The notes beneath the pieces were generated by a model. It made no database searches and was not told the origin of the DNA. It worked only from the letters and a program-made list of their open reading frames with translations. The translations under genes and the position numbers were made by a program. From NCBI GenBank assembly GCA_022870705.1, contig CP072107.1, positions 618,501-682,500 of the forward strand: a stretch of DNA of 64,000 bases, given 5' to 3'. Numbering within the stretch: position 1 is the first letter of the stretch; every line of letters begins with the position of its first letter. Below, piece after piece: positions 52,798 through 62,743 of the stretch. The stretch comes from Oscillospiraceae bacterium CM. Lineage in GTDB: Bacteria; Bacillota; Clostridia; Oscillospirales; Oscillospiraceae.

Positions 52798-53478
52798 ATG
52801 ATGGTCAAGGCAGAAAATCTCTATTTCTCCTATACGGGCGGAGAGCCATATGTGCTCCGGGGGCTCAATCTGGTACTTAACAAAGGGGCATATGTCTCAA
52901 TTGTCGGGGACAACGGGTGCGGGAAGTCTACGCTCATCCGCCTCATTCTCGGCTTGTTGAAGCCGACGGCAGGAAAGCTTGAAAGGCAGACCGTGCGGAT
53001 CGGTTATGTCCCGCAAAAAAGTGATTTCCTGCGTGCGGGCTTCCCGATCACGGTGTATGAAATGCTCGATTCCTACAGACGGCTTTTAAAAATACGGGAG
53101 AAGGCCGTTATTCTCGAGAGCCTGGAGCGGGTGGGTATGGCCGTGCACGCGCAGGCGCTCATGGGCAATCTGTCCGGCGGGCAGAGCCAAAAGGTGCTGC
53201 TTGCCAGGGCGCTGATGGGAAGCCCGGCGCTGCTCGTTCTGGACGAGCCGTCAACAGGCGTCGATCCCGGCAGCCGCCGTGAGATATACAGGCTCATCAG
53301 CGGTCTCAACAGGGAGAAAGGGCTCACCGTCGTCTCGGTGGAGCACAACCTCGTCGCTGCGGTTGCAAACTCAACGCTCATCTACCATCTCGACCGAGGA
53401 CACGGCCATATGTGCACGCCCGCGCAGTTTACGGCGGAATTTACGAACATGAATTTAGACAGTTGGGAGGGCTCGTGA
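52798..53478 (+). CDS. znuC: zinc ABC transporter ATP-binding protein
   Basis: 226 residues with Walker A GDNGCGKST, signature LSGGQSQKVLLARAL and Walker B LLVLDEPSTGVD, typical of the ZnuC/MntB metal ABC ATPases. Two consecutive ATG codons begin the gene. It overlaps znuB by one base. Zinc is inferred from the Zur-like regulator encoded in the same operon and the box at the promoter. Confidence 0.87.
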   Translation: MMVKAENLYFSYTGGEPYVLRGLNLVLNKGAYVSIVGDNGCGKSTLIRLILGLLKPTAGKLERQTVRIGYVPQKSDFLRAGFPITVYEMLDSYRRLLKIREKAVILESLERVGMAVHAQALMGNLSGGQSQKVLLARALMGSPALLVLDEPSTGVDPGSRREIYRLISGLNREKGLTVVSVEHNLVAAVANSTLIYHLDRGHGHMCTPAQFTAEFTNMNLDSWEGS

Positions 53479-54302
53479 TGCTTCAATACGGATTTATGCA
53501 AAACGCGTTTCTCGTTTCTGTTTTTATCGCCCTGCTCTGCCCCAGTATCGGCATCTTTCTCGTTCTGCGCCGTTATTCGATGATTGGGGACACGCTCTCC
53601 CACGCGTCTCTCGCTGGGGTGACAATCGGGCTTCTGGGGGGTCAAAACCCGGTGCTCGGCGCGTTTGTCTTTACAGCCGCCAGCGGCGCGCTGATTGAGT
53701 TTTTAAGAGGGTATTTCAAAAAAAATACGGATCTTATTTTATCCGTCGTCCTTGCGCTCTGCGTCGGCATTGCGATCTCCGTCATCAGCTCCGGCAAGCT
53801 GCATGTCAATGCCGATGCCTTTTTGTTTGGCAGTATCCTGACGGTGACACGGCTGGATATGATTCTGGTCATGATTTTAAGCCTTATATCGGTATTGATA
53901 ATTTTGCTGCTGTATCATCAGATGCTCTATATTGCCTTTGACGAAGAGGCGGCAGCAATTGCGCGCGTGCATGTCCGTCTCATCAATTATGTTTTTTCAA
54001 TTCTGGTGGCGGCGGCCGTTTCGGTGACGATCCGTATCGTCGGCGTCCTCGTTATCAGCTCAATGATCGCCCTGCCGGTTGCCGCGGCGCTGCAGCTTCA
54101 ACGGGGTTTCAAGGTGACACTCGTATTCTCCGTCATTTTCTCGATGACAGACATTCTGCTGGGGCTTTTTCTGTCATATTATCTCGGTGTTGCGCCCGGC
54201 GGCTTCACAGCGCTTGTCTCCGTTGCCGTTCTCGTGCTCGTCATCGTGTTCAAACGCTTTGCCTCGGTCGCCAAGCGCTTGGAAGGAGGCGCTGTGACAT
54301 GA
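53478..54302 (+). CDS. znuB: zinc ABC transporter permease
   Basis: 274 residues with about eight transmembrane helices and the family motif YSMIGDTLSHASLAGVTIGLL near the N-terminus, the conserved region of ZnuB/MntC/ABC-3 permeases. GGGAGGG lies ahead of the ATG, and the gene overlaps both neighbours, so it is translationally coupled. No znuA binding protein is encoded in this operon. Confidence 0.88.
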   Translation: MLQYGFMQNAFLVSVFIALLCPSIGIFLVLRRYSMIGDTLSHASLAGVTIGLLGGQNPVLGAFVFTAASGALIEFLRGYFKKNTDLILSVVLALCVGIAISVISSGKLHVNADAFLFGSILTVTRLDMILVMILSLISVLIILLLYHQMLYIAFDEEAAAIARVHVRLINYVFSILVAAAVSVTIRIVGVLVISSMIALPVAAALQLQRGFKVTLVFSVIFSMTDILLGLFLSYYLGVAPGGFTALVSVAVLVLVIVFKRFASVAKRLEGGAVT

Positions 54303-54715
54303 CGGACGATCACTGGCCGCCCGGCATGAAGAAGACGAAGCAGCGCATGGCCGTCCTGTCGGTGCTGGAAAACGCCGCCTCGCCGCTGCCGGCGATGGAC
54401 ATCCACAAGCAGCTTGAAAAATTGTCCGCCCCCGTCTGCCTGTCAACGGTCTACAGGGTTTTAGAGCAGTTTGTTGCGCACGGCGTTGCCGTTAAGACAA
54501 CCGTGCACGACAGCGATATGGCCTTTTTTGAGCGCAACCGCCACAGCCACCGCCATTGGGCCGTCTGTGTGGACTGCCATAAAATCGTCGCGATCAACAA
54601 TTGTCCGCTCGCTGATTTCGAGCCGAAGCTCTCGGACGACGCGTTTCAGGTGCTCGGCCATCGCGTCGAGATGTACGGCTACTGCAAAGACTGCGGGAAA
54701 AGAAAGCGCGGCTGA
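54299..54715 (+). CDS. zur: Fur-family zinc regulator, Zur-like
   Basis: 138 residues. Winged-helix region (LSTVYRVLEQFVAHGVA) followed by a histidine-rich metal site (FERNRHSHRHW) and two CxxC pairs (CVDC, CKDC) for structural zinc. It overlaps znuB by four bases (ATGA). Position in the operon and the Zur-like promoter box identify it as the zinc regulator, acting as its own repressor. Confidence 0.85.
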   Translation: MTDDHWPPGMKKTKQRMAVLSVLENAASPLPAMDIHKQLEKLSAPVCLSTVYRVLEQFVAHGVAVKTTVHDSDMAFFERNRHSHRHWAVCVDCHKIVAINNCPLADFEPKLSDDAFQVLGHRVEMYGYCKDCGKRKRG

Positions 54716-54740
54716 AGCAGTGTTACGGAAAACGCAAAGC

Positions 54741-54774
54741 AAAAATCCGCCCGGATTTCCGGGCGGATTTTTTA
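54741..54774. terminator. bidirectional terminator
   Basis: AAAAATCCGCCCGGA and TCCGGGCGGATTTTTT form a nearly perfect stem between the convergent zinc and leu operons. Confidence 0.9.
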
Positions 54775-54783
54775 TATGGGCGG

Positions 54784-55857
54784 TTAATTCAATTCCTGTA
54801 AAATCGCCGTTGTCATAGCGCTGCAGGAGAGGGTGTCGGCACCCGGAGCTGCAATATCGGCCGTGCGCAGGCCCTTGGCAAGAACGCGGGAAACAGCATC
54901 CTCCACGCACTTGGCCGCCGCTTCCTGATTGAAGGACAGACGGAGCATCATCGCGACCGACAAAACCGTTGCAATGGGGTTTGATTTGTCCTGACCGGCA
55001 ATGTCTGGGGCCGAGCCGTGAATCGGCTCATACATGCCGCGCTTCGTCTCGCCGAGTGAGGCCGACGGCAGAAGGCCGATAGAGCCGGTAATCTGAGAAG
55101 CCTCGTCCGACAGAATGTCGCCGAACATGTTGGAGGTGACGACGACGTCAAACTGCTTCGGATTTTTAACAAGCTGCATGGCGGCGTTGTCAACGAGCAT
55201 ATCGGTGATCTCAACGTCCGGATACTGCGTCGCGAGGCGATGCATCGTTTCGCGCCATAGGCGGGAGCTCTCCAGAACGTTTGCTTTGTCAATGCTGATG
55301 AGCTTTTTGCCGCGTGTGCGGGCAAGCTCAAAGGCGATGACGCCGATGCGCTCAATTTCCTTGACGCTGTAGCATTCCGTGTCATACGCTTCCTGGCCGC
55401 TCTCGCCGTCGCGGCGGCCGCTTTCGCCGAAGTACATGCCGCCGGTCAGCTCGCGGACGATGACCATGTCAAAGCCGTTGTCGGCAACCTCTTTTTTAAG
55501 CGGGCAAGCCTCTTTCAGCTCGTCGAGCAGTCTCGCCGGGCGGATGTTGGCATAAAGGCCAAGCGCCTTGCGCACGCCGAGCAGCGCTTTCTCCGGGCGG
55601 AGATGGCCGGGGAGCGTATCCCACTTCGGGCCGCCGACGGCGCCGAGCAAAACGCTGTCGCTGTCAAGGCACGCCTTCACCGTCTCATCCGGCAGCGGTG
55701 CGCCTGTCGCGTCAATAGCCGCGCCGCCCGCGAGGACTTTATTGAAGGTGAAGCTTAAGTCAAACTTTTTGCCGACGGCGTTTAAAACGGCCATGGCGGC
55801 GCCGACGATTTCAGGGCCGATCCCGTCGCCCTCGATGACGGCGATGGTGTAATTCAT
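54784..55857 (-). CDS. leuB: 3-isopropylmalate dehydrogenase
   Basis: 357 residues. Isocitrate/isopropylmalate dehydrogenase signature ([27 protein letters not shown]), GDGIGPEI at the N-terminus, and the substrate arginines in LGVRKAL and [12 protein letters not shown]. It oxidises 3-isopropylmalate in leucine synthesis and, in this context, 3-methylmalate made by the citramalate route to isoleucine. Overlaps leuD by four bases. Last gene of the operon. Confidence 0.95.
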   Translation of the reverse strand: MNYTIAVIEGDGIGPEIVGAAMAVLNAVGKKFDLSFTFNKVLAGGAAIDATGAPLPDETVKACLDSDSVLLGAVGGPKWDTLPGHLRPEKALLGVRKALGLYANIRPARLLDELKEACPLKKEVADNGFDMVIVRELTGGMYFGESGRRDGESGQEAYDTECYSVKEIERIGVIAFELARTRGKKLISIDKANVLESSRLWRETMHRLATQYPDVEITDMLVDNAAMQLVKNPKQFDVVVTSNMFGDILSDEASQITGSIGLLPSASLGETKRGMYEPIHGSAPDIAGQDKSNPIATVLSVAMMLRLSFNQEAAAKCVEDAVSRVLAKGLRTADIAAPGADTLSCSAMTTAILQELN

Positions 55858-56336
55858 ACCGCGCCCTCCTTGATGGCGGCGAGCAGGCCGCCCGCGCCGA
55901 TGATCGTTTGTAAAAACGACGGGAAGGGGGTAAACTGCGCCGTTGTGTTTGTCGTCACGTTTTTGAGAACGCCGTTATCAAAATCGATCTCCACCGTGTC
56001 GCCTTCACTGATGTCAGCCTGGCACTCAATGATCGGCAGGCCGATGTTGATGGCGTTTCTGTAAAAGATGCGGGCAAAGCTCTTGGCGACAACGGCGCCG
56101 ATGCCCGACTCTTTGATGGCGAGCGGCGCGTGCTCGCGGGAGGAGCCGCAGCCGAAGTTCGCCCCCGCTACAATAATATCGCCTTTTTTGACGCGCTGGA
56201 CAAACGTTTTGTCCAGGTCTTCCATGCAGTGCGCGGCTAATTCCTGCGCGTTTGCCGTGTTGAGGTAGCGGGCGGGGATGATGACATCCGTATCCACGTT
56301 ATCCCCGTATTTGATGACGTTACCGGTCAGTACCAT
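55854..56336 (-). CDS. leuD: isopropylmalate/citramalate isomerase small subunit
   Basis: 160 residues, the short archaeal-type form. It has [17 protein letters not shown] and the swivel-domain motif [12 protein letters not shown]. With LeuC it isomerises isopropylmalate or citramalate. AGGAGG precedes the ATG. Confidence 0.95.
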   Translation of the reverse strand: MVLTGNVIKYGDNVDTDVIIPARYLNTANAQELAAHCMEDLDKTFVQRVKKGDIIVAGANFGCGSSREHAPLAIKESGIGAVVAKSFARIFYRNAINIGLPIIECQADISEGDTVEIDFDNGVLKNVTTNTTAQFTPFPSFLQTIIGAGGLLAAIKEGAV

Positions 56337-56354
56337 AATTTATGTCCTCCTGTC

Positions 56355-57608
56355 TTATTCCGCCGGCGCGATTTTGCCTGCCAGCGCCGAAGCGGCGGCG
56401 ACGGCGGGGCTTGCCAGGTATACTTCGCTTTCGGGGTGGCCCATCCGGCCGACGAAGTTACGGTTCGTCGTTGCCACGCAGCGCTCACCCTTGGCGAGAA
56501 TGCCCATGTGGCCGCCGAGGCAAGGGCCGCACGTCGGCGTTGAGACGACGCAGCCGGACTCGATAAAGGATTTTAAAAGCCCCATCTCCATCGCGTCTAA
56601 ATAAATCTGCTGTGTCGCCGGGATGACGATGCAGCGCACATGCTTGGCGATTTTTTTGCCGCGGAGAATCTCCTCAGCGATGACGAGGTCTTCCAGACGG
56701 CCGTTTGTGCACGAGCCGATGACGACCTGATCGATTTTCACGTCCGGCATATCGTCAAAGGTCCGCGCGTTTTCAGGGAGATGCGGGAAGGCAACCGTCT
56801 GCTTAACCTGTGACAGGTCAATGTTAATCACGCGATCGTATACGGCGTCGGGGTCGGCCTCGAAAACAACGGGTTTTCTCGTCGAGCGGGCGCTGACGTA
56901 CTCCAGCGTTTTTTCGTCGACAGGGAAAATGCCGTTTTTCGCGCCGCACTCGATGGCCATGTTGGCGATGCAGAGGCGGTCGCTCATCGACAGCGTTCCG
57001 ACGCCGTCGCCGGAGAATTCCATCGATTTGTACAGCGCGCCGTCAACGCCGATCAGCCCCAGGATGTGCAAAATAACGTCCTTGCCCCAGACGTTCTTGC
57101 GGAGCTTGCCCGTCAGATTAAACTGAATGGCCGAGGGCACCTTAAGCCAGACCTTGCCGGTCGCCATCCCGGCGGCCATATCGGTCGAGCCGACGCCCGT
57201 CGAAAACGCACCGAGCGCGCCGTAGGTGCAGGTATGGCTGTCGGCCCCGATGACGAGGTCGCCGCAAATCACCATCCCTTTTTCGGGGAGGAGGGCGTGC
57301 TCAACGCCCATCGTCCCGACGTCGAAGAAGTTGACAACGCCTTTTTCGTTTGCAAACTCGCGGATTTGCTTAGCCTGCTCGGCCGCTTTGATGTCTTTGT
57401 TCGGTGTGAAGTGATCCATGACGAAAACGACCTTGTTCTGGTCGTAGACGCAGCTGCAGCCCGCCTTGTTGAACTCGTTGATGGCAACGGGCGTTGTGAT
57501 GTCGTTACCGAGGACGAGGTCAAGATTTGCCATGATGATCTGCCCGGCCGTCACACTTTTTTCACCGCAGTGGGCAGCCAGGATTTTTTGTGTCATCGTC
57601 ATTCCCAT
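56355..57608 (-). CDS. leuC: isopropylmalate/citramalate isomerase large subunit
   Basis: 417 residues with iron-sulfur cysteines in IGSCTNGR and PTCGPCLGG, and [13 protein letters not shown] and [11 protein letters not shown]. The length and HacA-like form match the archaeal/Clostridia type that also handles citramalate products. Possible starts at ATG 57608, 57602 or 57596. Confidence 0.95.
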   Translation of the reverse strand: MGMTMTQKILAAHCGEKSVTAGQIIMANLDLVLGNDITTPVAINEFNKAGCSCVYDQNKVVFVMDHFTPNKDIKAAEQAKQIREFANEKGVVNFFDVGTMGVEHALLPEKGMVICGDLVIGADSHTCTYGALGAFSTGVGSTDMAAGMATGKVWLKVPSAIQFNLTGKLRKNVWGKDVILHILGLIGVDGALYKSMEFSGDGVGTLSMSDRLCIANMAIECGAKNGIFPVDEKTLEYVSARSTRKPVVFEADPDAVYDRVINIDLSQVKQTVAFPHLPENARTFDDMPDVKIDQVVIGSCTNGRLEDLVIAEEILRGKKIAKHVRCIVIPATQQIYLDAMEMGLLKSFIESGCVVSTPTCGPCLGGHMGILAKGERCVATTNRNFVGRMGHPESEVYLASPAVAAASALAGKIAPAE

Positions 57609-57715
57609 AAATTAGCCTCATTCCGCCGCTGCGCCCGGCAAAGATTCTGGTGACCTGTCATGCGCAGTTCCGTTGACAGGGGTATTTATATGTGCTGCCG
57701 CCTTTGAACAGGTTT

Positions 57716-59284
57716 TTAATGCTCATCAAGGCAGAGCTTATATTCCAGCGAGTCGACCAGGGCGGCAAAGCTCGCCTTAATAATGTCGGTCGACACGCCG
57801 ACGGTGATCCAGTTTCGGTGCCCGTCTGTCGATTCAATCAACACGCGCACGCGCGAACCGGTCGCAAAGCCGGTTTCCAATACGCGCACCTTATAATCAA
57901 AAAGATGGACGGACGATAAAACAGGGTAGAAGACACACAGCGCCTTGCGCAGCGCCTGATCAAGCGCGTTGACGGGGCCGTTGCCGACGGCCGCTGTCGT
58001 TTCGGTGCTACCGTCAACCTTGATTTTGATCATGGCGATGGAATTCATCTCGCCCTCCGGGACGGGAGACTCGCTGCTGGCCTTGTACAGGTCGAGGTCA
58101 AAGTGCGGCTTAAACGTGCCGATGATCTTTTTCACGAGCAGTTCAAAGCTCGCGTCGGCCGCCTCAAACTGATACCCCTCGTGCTCAAGCGCCTTGAGGC
58201 GCTCTAAAATCTGCGCCGTCTCCGGGCTGTCCTTCGTCAGATGGGGCGCGATGTCCTTGATTTTCAGCAAAACGGCCTTCTTCCCCGATACCTCGGATAG
58301 AAGGAAGCGGCGGCTGTTGCCGACGAGGGACGGATCAACATGCTCGAAAGAGCGGGAGAGCTTGTCAACACCGTCAATGTGCATGCCGCCCTTGTGGGCA
58401 AAGGCGCTCTCACCGACGTAGGGCTTACTTTTGGCAACAGCCATGTTGGCGATCTCGGAGAGCTTAATCTCCGTGGCGCACAGTTCTTCAAGGCCGCCGT
58501 CAACGCAGGGATAGCCGGCTTTGAGCTGCAGATTTGGGATAATAACGGAGAGGTCGGCGTTGCCGCAGCGCTCGCCGATGCCCATAAACGTCCCCTGCAC
58601 ATGGCAGGCTCCGGCTTCAACGGCCATCATGGAGCTGGCAATGGCACAGCCGCAGTCGTTGTGGCAGTGGATGCCGACCCGCGTGTCCGGGAAAGCCGTG
58701 CAAACCGTTTTGACGATCTCGTAAACCTGCATCGGCAGCGTCCCGCCGTTTGTGTCGCATAAAGCAAGAACATCGGCGCCGCCGTCTTTTGCCGCTTTGA
58801 GCACGCGCATGGCATAATCAGGGTTTGCTTTGTAGCCGTCGAAGAAATGCTCGGCGTCAAAAATGACCTCCTTGCCCTTCTCCTTGAAAAATTGAAGCGT
58901 CTCGCGGACGCCGACGAGATTTTCCTCAAGCGTCGCATGCAGGATTTCGGTGACGTGCAGGTCCCATGATTTTCCGAAGATCGATACGCATGCGGTGCCG
59001 GCCTCCAGAAGGGAGACCACATTTGCGTCATCCTCCACGGTGACGTTTTTGCGCTTTGTACTGCCAAAGGCGACAAGGCGCGCGTTCTTCAGCGGGAGCG
59101 ATTGCACCGCCCTGAAAAACTCCATATCCTTCGGGTTCGAGCCGGGATTGCCCGCCTCGATATAACGGATGCCGAAATCGTCAAGCGTTTTGACAATGGC
59201 CAGCTTATCCGAAACGGTAAAGGAAACGCCTTCCGCCTGTGCGCCGTCACGCAGCGTCGTGTCGAACATTTCAAGCTTTTGCAC
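57716..59284 (-). CDS. cimA: citramalate synthase
   Basis: 522 residues from a GTG with AGGAGGG 6 bases upstream. N-terminal HMGL-like barrel (FDTTLRDGAQAEGVSF, GIHCHNDCGCAIASSM with the metal histidines) and a C-terminal LeuA-type allosteric domain. The pattern GAQAEGVSFTVSDKL is typical of the CimA branch rather than LeuA, and the length agrees. It condenses pyruvate with acetyl-CoA to start isoleucine synthesis without threonine. Isoleucine feedback is expected through the C-terminal domain. Confidence 0.9.
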   Translation of the reverse strand: MQKLEMFDTTLRDGAQAEGVSFTVSDKLAIVKTLDDFGIRYIEAGNPGSNPKDMEFFRAVQSLPLKNARLVAFGSTKRKNVTVEDDANVVSLLEAGTACVSIFGKSWDLHVTEILHATLEENLVGVRETLQFFKEKGKEVIFDAEHFFDGYKANPDYAMRVLKAAKDGGADVLALCDTNGGTLPMQVYEIVKTVCTAFPDTRVGIHCHNDCGCAIASSMMAVEAGACHVQGTFMGIGERCGNADLSVIIPNLQLKAGYPCVDGGLEELCATEIKLSEIANMAVAKSKPYVGESAFAHKGGMHIDGVDKLSRSFEHVDPSLVGNSRRFLLSEVSGKKAVLLKIKDIAPHLTKDSPETAQILERLKALEHEGYQFEAADASFELLVKKIIGTFKPHFDLDLYKASSESPVPEGEMNSIAMIKIKVDGSTETTAAVGNGPVNALDQALRKALCVFYPVLSSVHLFDYKVRVLETGFATGSRVRVLIESTDGHRNWITVGVSTDIIKASFAALVDSLEYKLCLDEH

Positions 59285-59343
59285 CGTGATCCCTCCTTTC
59301 TGTTACTGTTTGTTTGAGAAAATAAAGCATGCTGTCAATCGGA

Positions 59344-61005
59344 TTAGTTGACAACAGCGCCTTTTTCAGCGGAGGAGACGTAACGCATATAGCGCCCGAT
59401 ATAGCCGCCGAACTCTTTTTTCGGTTGAATGGATATTGTCTTTTTGCGGTTTTCAAGCTCTTCCTCAGAAATCTCAAGGTCAAGCTTATAATTCGGGATG
59501 TCGATAGCGATCATGTCGCCTTCCAGAACATAGGCGATGTTGCCGCCGCTCTGCGCTTCCGGCGAGACGTGGCCGATCGAAGCCCCGCGCGTGGCGCCGG
59601 AGAAACGGCCGTCCGTCACGAGCGCGACAGATTTGTCAAGCCCCATACCGGCAATCGCCGAGGTGGGGGAGAGCATCTCGCGCATACCGGGGCCGCCGGA
59701 CGGACCCTCATACCGGATGACAACGACGTCGCCGGCCTTGATTTGCCCGCCAAAGATGGCGTCTCTGGCGGCGTCCTCACTGTCAAAGACGCGGGCCGGG
59801 CCCCGATGCACCAGCATATCGTCCGACACGGCGCTGCGCTTGACGACGGCGCCGTTGGGGGCAAGCGAGCCGAAGAGGATCGCAATACCGCCTGTTTGAG
59901 AGTAGGGATTGTCAATGTCGCGGATCACCGTGTTGTCGAGATTGCGCGCCGCCGCGAGGTTTTCCCCAAGCGTCCGGCCCGTTGCGGTGATCACCGTTGT
60001 GTCAAGAAAGCCCTTTTTATTGAGCTCGGCCATCACGGCCTGCACGCCGCCTGCGGCGTTTAAATCCTGCAGGTGGTGCTTACCCGCCGGGGCGAGCTTA
60101 CACAGGTTCGGCGTCTTCCGGCTGAGATCGTTAATTTTCGGCAGGCTGAAATCAATGCCCGCCTCATTGGCGATGGCCGCCAGATGTAAAATCGTGTTCG
60201 TCGAGCAGCCAAGCGCCATATCAACGGTCAGAGCGTTCGTAAAGGCTTTGTCATTGAGGATATCGAGCGCGCGGATGTTCTTTTCCAAAAGCTCCATGAT
60301 TTTTGTACCGGCCGCCTTGGCAAGGCGCGTGCGCGCGGCGTAGACAGCAGGGATTGACCCGTTGCCCGGCAGGGCGATGCCGACGGCCTCGCATAGGCAG
60401 TTCATGGAGTTTGCCGTAAACATACCGGCGCAGGAGCCGCAGCCGGGGCAAGCGTTGTCCTCGTAATACCCAAGCTGCTGATCGTCAAATTTGCCGACGT
60501 TATAGCTGCCGACAGCCTCAAAAACACTGTTGAGGTCCATTGCCGCGCCGTTTGTGTCGTTAATCGACAGCATCGGCCCGCCGGAGATGAAGATGGAGGG
60601 GAGGTTGAGCCTTGAGGCCGCCATCAGCATGCCGGGGATGATTTTATCACAGTTGGGGATGAAGACGAGGGCGTCAAAGCAGTGCGCGCGTACCATGCAC
60701 TCAATGCTGTCGGCGATGAGCTCACGGGAGGCGAGGGAATACTTCATGCCCTCGTGGCCCATGGCAATGCCGTCGCAAACGCCGATGGTGTTGAATTCAA
60801 TCGGCGTACCACCGGCGGCAAGCACGCCATCCTTGACGGCGCGGGCAATCGTCGCCAGGTGAATATGGCCCGGCACGATTTCGTTAAACGAATTGACGAT
60901 GCCGATGAGCGGCTTTTTGATCTGCGTGCCGGTCAGGCCTGTTGCCTTCAAGAGCGCCCGGTGCGGCGCTCTGGCGACGCCTTCCTTGATCTTGTCACTG
61001 TTCAT
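59344..61005 (-). CDS. ilvD: dihydroxy-acid dehydratase
   Basis: 553 residues. Cluster cysteines in NCDKIIPG and [16 protein letters not shown], with [12 protein letters not shown] and [20 protein letters not shown]. It dehydrates the dihydroxy acids of valine and isoleucine synthesis. Start at 61005 follows AAAGGA; the longer frame would run through a palindromic repeat in the ilvC-ilvD spacer. Confidence 0.95.
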   Translation of the reverse strand: MNSDKIKEGVARAPHRALLKATGLTGTQIKKPLIGIVNSFNEIVPGHIHLATIARAVKDGVLAAGGTPIEFNTIGVCDGIAMGHEGMKYSLASRELIADSIECMVRAHCFDALVFIPNCDKIIPGMLMAASRLNLPSIFISGGPMLSINDTNGAAMDLNSVFEAVGSYNVGKFDDQQLGYYEDNACPGCGSCAGMFTANSMNCLCEAVGIALPGNGSIPAVYAARTRLAKAAGTKIMELLEKNIRALDILNDKAFTNALTVDMALGCSTNTILHLAAIANEAGIDFSLPKINDLSRKTPNLCKLAPAGKHHLQDLNAAGGVQAVMAELNKKGFLDTTVITATGRTLGENLAAARNLDNTVIRDIDNPYSQTGGIAILFGSLAPNGAVVKRSAVSDDMLVHRGPARVFDSEDAARDAIFGGQIKAGDVVVIRYEGPSGGPGMREMLSPTSAIAGMGLDKSVALVTDGRFSGATRGASIGHVSPEAQSGGNIAYVLEGDMIAIDIPNYKLDLEISEEELENRKKTISIQPKKEFGGYIGRYMRYVSSAEKGAVVN

Positions 61006-61040
61006 ATACAGGAGTCCTTTCAGTGGAGTCAGAAAGGTCA

Positions 61041-61101
61041 ACGGGCGATTACAAATCGCCCCTACACGGGGTGACCGTAGGGGCGAACTGTGTTCGCCCG
61101 T
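61041..61101. repeat. small palindromic intergenic repeat
   Basis: About 61 bases with perfect ACGGGCGA/TCGCCCGT ends and two nested hairpins (GGGCGATTACAAATCGCCC and GGGGCGAACTGTGTTCGCCC). GGGGCG-rich elements of this kind are scattered in some Clostridia genomes; it sits in the ilvC-ilvD spacer. Confidence 0.65.
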
Positions 61102-61155
61102 CGCATCTTTCGTTTTAAGGATGGCTGGAAGCACCCTAGCCGAATACAGCAGTTC

Positions 61156-62154
61156 CTATTTGCCTTCCTTCTGCCAGCTCATTTTGGCGCGGAGCTCGGC
61201 GCCTGTCTTTTCAAGGAGAAGGCTCTGCTCCTGGCGGCGGCGGGCATTGAAGAAGGGGCGGTTGGCCTGATTTTCAAGAATCCAGTTGCGGGCAAACGAG
61301 CCGTCCTGAATTTCGGAGAGTACCTTTTTCATCTCGCGGCGCGACTCGTCGGTGATGATGCGCTTGCCGATGGTGTAATCGCCGTATTCCGCCGTGTCAC
61401 TGATGGAGTAGCGCATAAAGTTGAGGCCGCCCTTGATGACGAGGTCAATAATGAGCTTCATCTCGTGCACGCACTCGAAATAGGCATTCTCCGGCTGGTA
61501 GCCCGCCTCGACAAGGGTGTCAAAGCCGGCCTTCATCAGCTCGGTGACGCCGCCGCAGAGAACGGCCTGCTCGCCGAAGAGGTCTGTCTCCGTCTCCTCG
61601 CGGAAGGTTGTTTCCAAAATGCCGCCGCGCGCGCCGCCGATGCCGTAGGCGTAAGCCAGCGCGATATCGCGCGCTTTGCCGGTGGCGTTCTGCTGCACGG
61701 CGATGAGGCAGGGAACACCCTTGCCCTCTTCATACTGGTAACGAACGGTGTGGCCGGGGCCTTTCGGGGCGATCATGATGATGTCGATATCGGCCGGAGG
61801 AACGATTTGGCCGTAGTGGATGTTAAAGCCATGGGCGAAAGCGAGCGCCGCGCCGCTTTTCAGGTTGGGGGCGATGTCGTTTTTATACAGCGCCGCCTGC
61901 TTCTCGTCGTTGACGAGGATCATGACAATGTCGGCCGCTTTAACGGCGTCGGCTGTGACCATGGCTTTGAGGCCTGCGGCCGTCGCGGTGTCAAAGGATT
62001 TGGAGCCTTCATACAGCCCAACGATAACGTTGGCGCCGCTGTCCTTTAAATTGAGTGCATGGGCGTGGCCCTGGCTGCCGTAGCCGATGATCGTGACGGT
62101 TTTTCCTTTGAGGACACTGAAGTCGCAGTCCTTTTCGTAATACATATTGGCCAT
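61156..62154 (-). CDS. ilvC: ketol-acid reductoisomerase
   Basis: 332 residues, class I length. Rossmann motif [17 protein letters not shown], then the cofactor loop [10 protein letters not shown], in which Tyr replaces the more usual Arg. KARI domain segments [17 protein letters not shown] and [35 protein letters not shown] are intact. It makes dihydroxyisovalerate and dihydroxymethylvalerate. AGGAGG precedes the ATG. Confidence 0.96.
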   Translation of the reverse strand: MANMYYEKDCDFSVLKGKTVTIIGYGSQGHAHALNLKDSGANVIVGLYEGSKSFDTATAAGLKAMVTADAVKAADIVMILVNDEKQAALYKNDIAPNLKSGAALAFAHGFNIHYGQIVPPADIDIIMIAPKGPGHTVRYQYEEGKGVPCLIAVQQNATGKARDIALAYAYGIGGARGGILETTFREETETDLFGEQAVLCGGVTELMKAGFDTLVEAGYQPENAYFECVHEMKLIIDLVIKGGLNFMRYSISDTAEYGDYTIGKRIITDESRREMKKVLSEIQDGSFARNWILENQANRPFFNARRRQEQSLLLEKTGAELRAKMSWQKEGK

Positions 62155-62227
62155 TTTATTTTTCCTCCTAAAATTTAGTGAATTCGCTTATCTTGAAGCG
62201 GGTTCGTTTCCCGCCTGCAGCCGTGTG

Positions 62228-62728
62228 TCAGTCGTTTTCAAGGCAATACGTGCTTCTACCGATGGCCGTGGGGCCTGTGCGCGTCATTTCGATAATGCTG
62301 TACTGGCGCATATAGTCTAAAAACGCGTTGAGCTTGACGGTTTCGCCGGTAATTTCAATCGCCATGGATTCGGGGGACAAGTCGACAACATTGGCCCGGT
62401 AAGCGTTGACGGCCTCCATCACCTCCGGCAGCTGGCCTTTTGTCAGCCGGACCTTTATAATCATCAGCTCACGGACGACGATTTGGTCGGAGTCCATTAG
62501 CTGGACGATTCGAACATCCTGCAGCTTCTGCAGCTGCTTGACGATCTGGTCCTTCATGTAATCGTCGCCCCAAGAGACGATTGTCATGCGCGAGAGCGTC
62601 GGGTCATCCGTCTCGCCAACGGTCAGGCTGTCGATGTTGAACGCCCTTCTTGAAAAGAGGGAAGAGACACGTGTTAAAACGCCCGAGTGATTGGCCACGA
62701 GAAGCGAAACGATAAATGGGTTTTGCAT
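62228..62728 (-). CDS. ilvN: acetolactate synthase small regulatory subunit
   Basis: 166 residues with the N-terminal ACT domain (VANHSGVLTRVSSLFSRRAFNIDSLTVG) that binds valine for feedback control, and the C-terminal ALS_ss domain (ELMIIKV...AIEITGETVKLNAFLDYM). AGGAGG precedes the ATG, 16 bases downstream of ilvB. Confidence 0.95.
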   Translation of the reverse strand: MQNPFIVSLLVANHSGVLTRVSSLFSRRAFNIDSLTVGETDDPTLSRMTIVSWGDDYMKDQIVKQLQKLQDVRIVQLMDSDQIVVRELMIIKVRLTKGQLPEVMEAVNAYRANVVDLSPESMAIEITGETVKLNAFLDYMRQYSIIEMTRTGPTAIGRSTYCLEND

Positions 62729-62743
62729 CTTCTTAAATCCTCC

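Noticed and set aside
61006-61134. N-terminal extension of ilvD
   Set aside because: The added 43 codons run through a palindromic repeat and do not resemble dehydratase sequence; the start at 61005 has a ribosome site.
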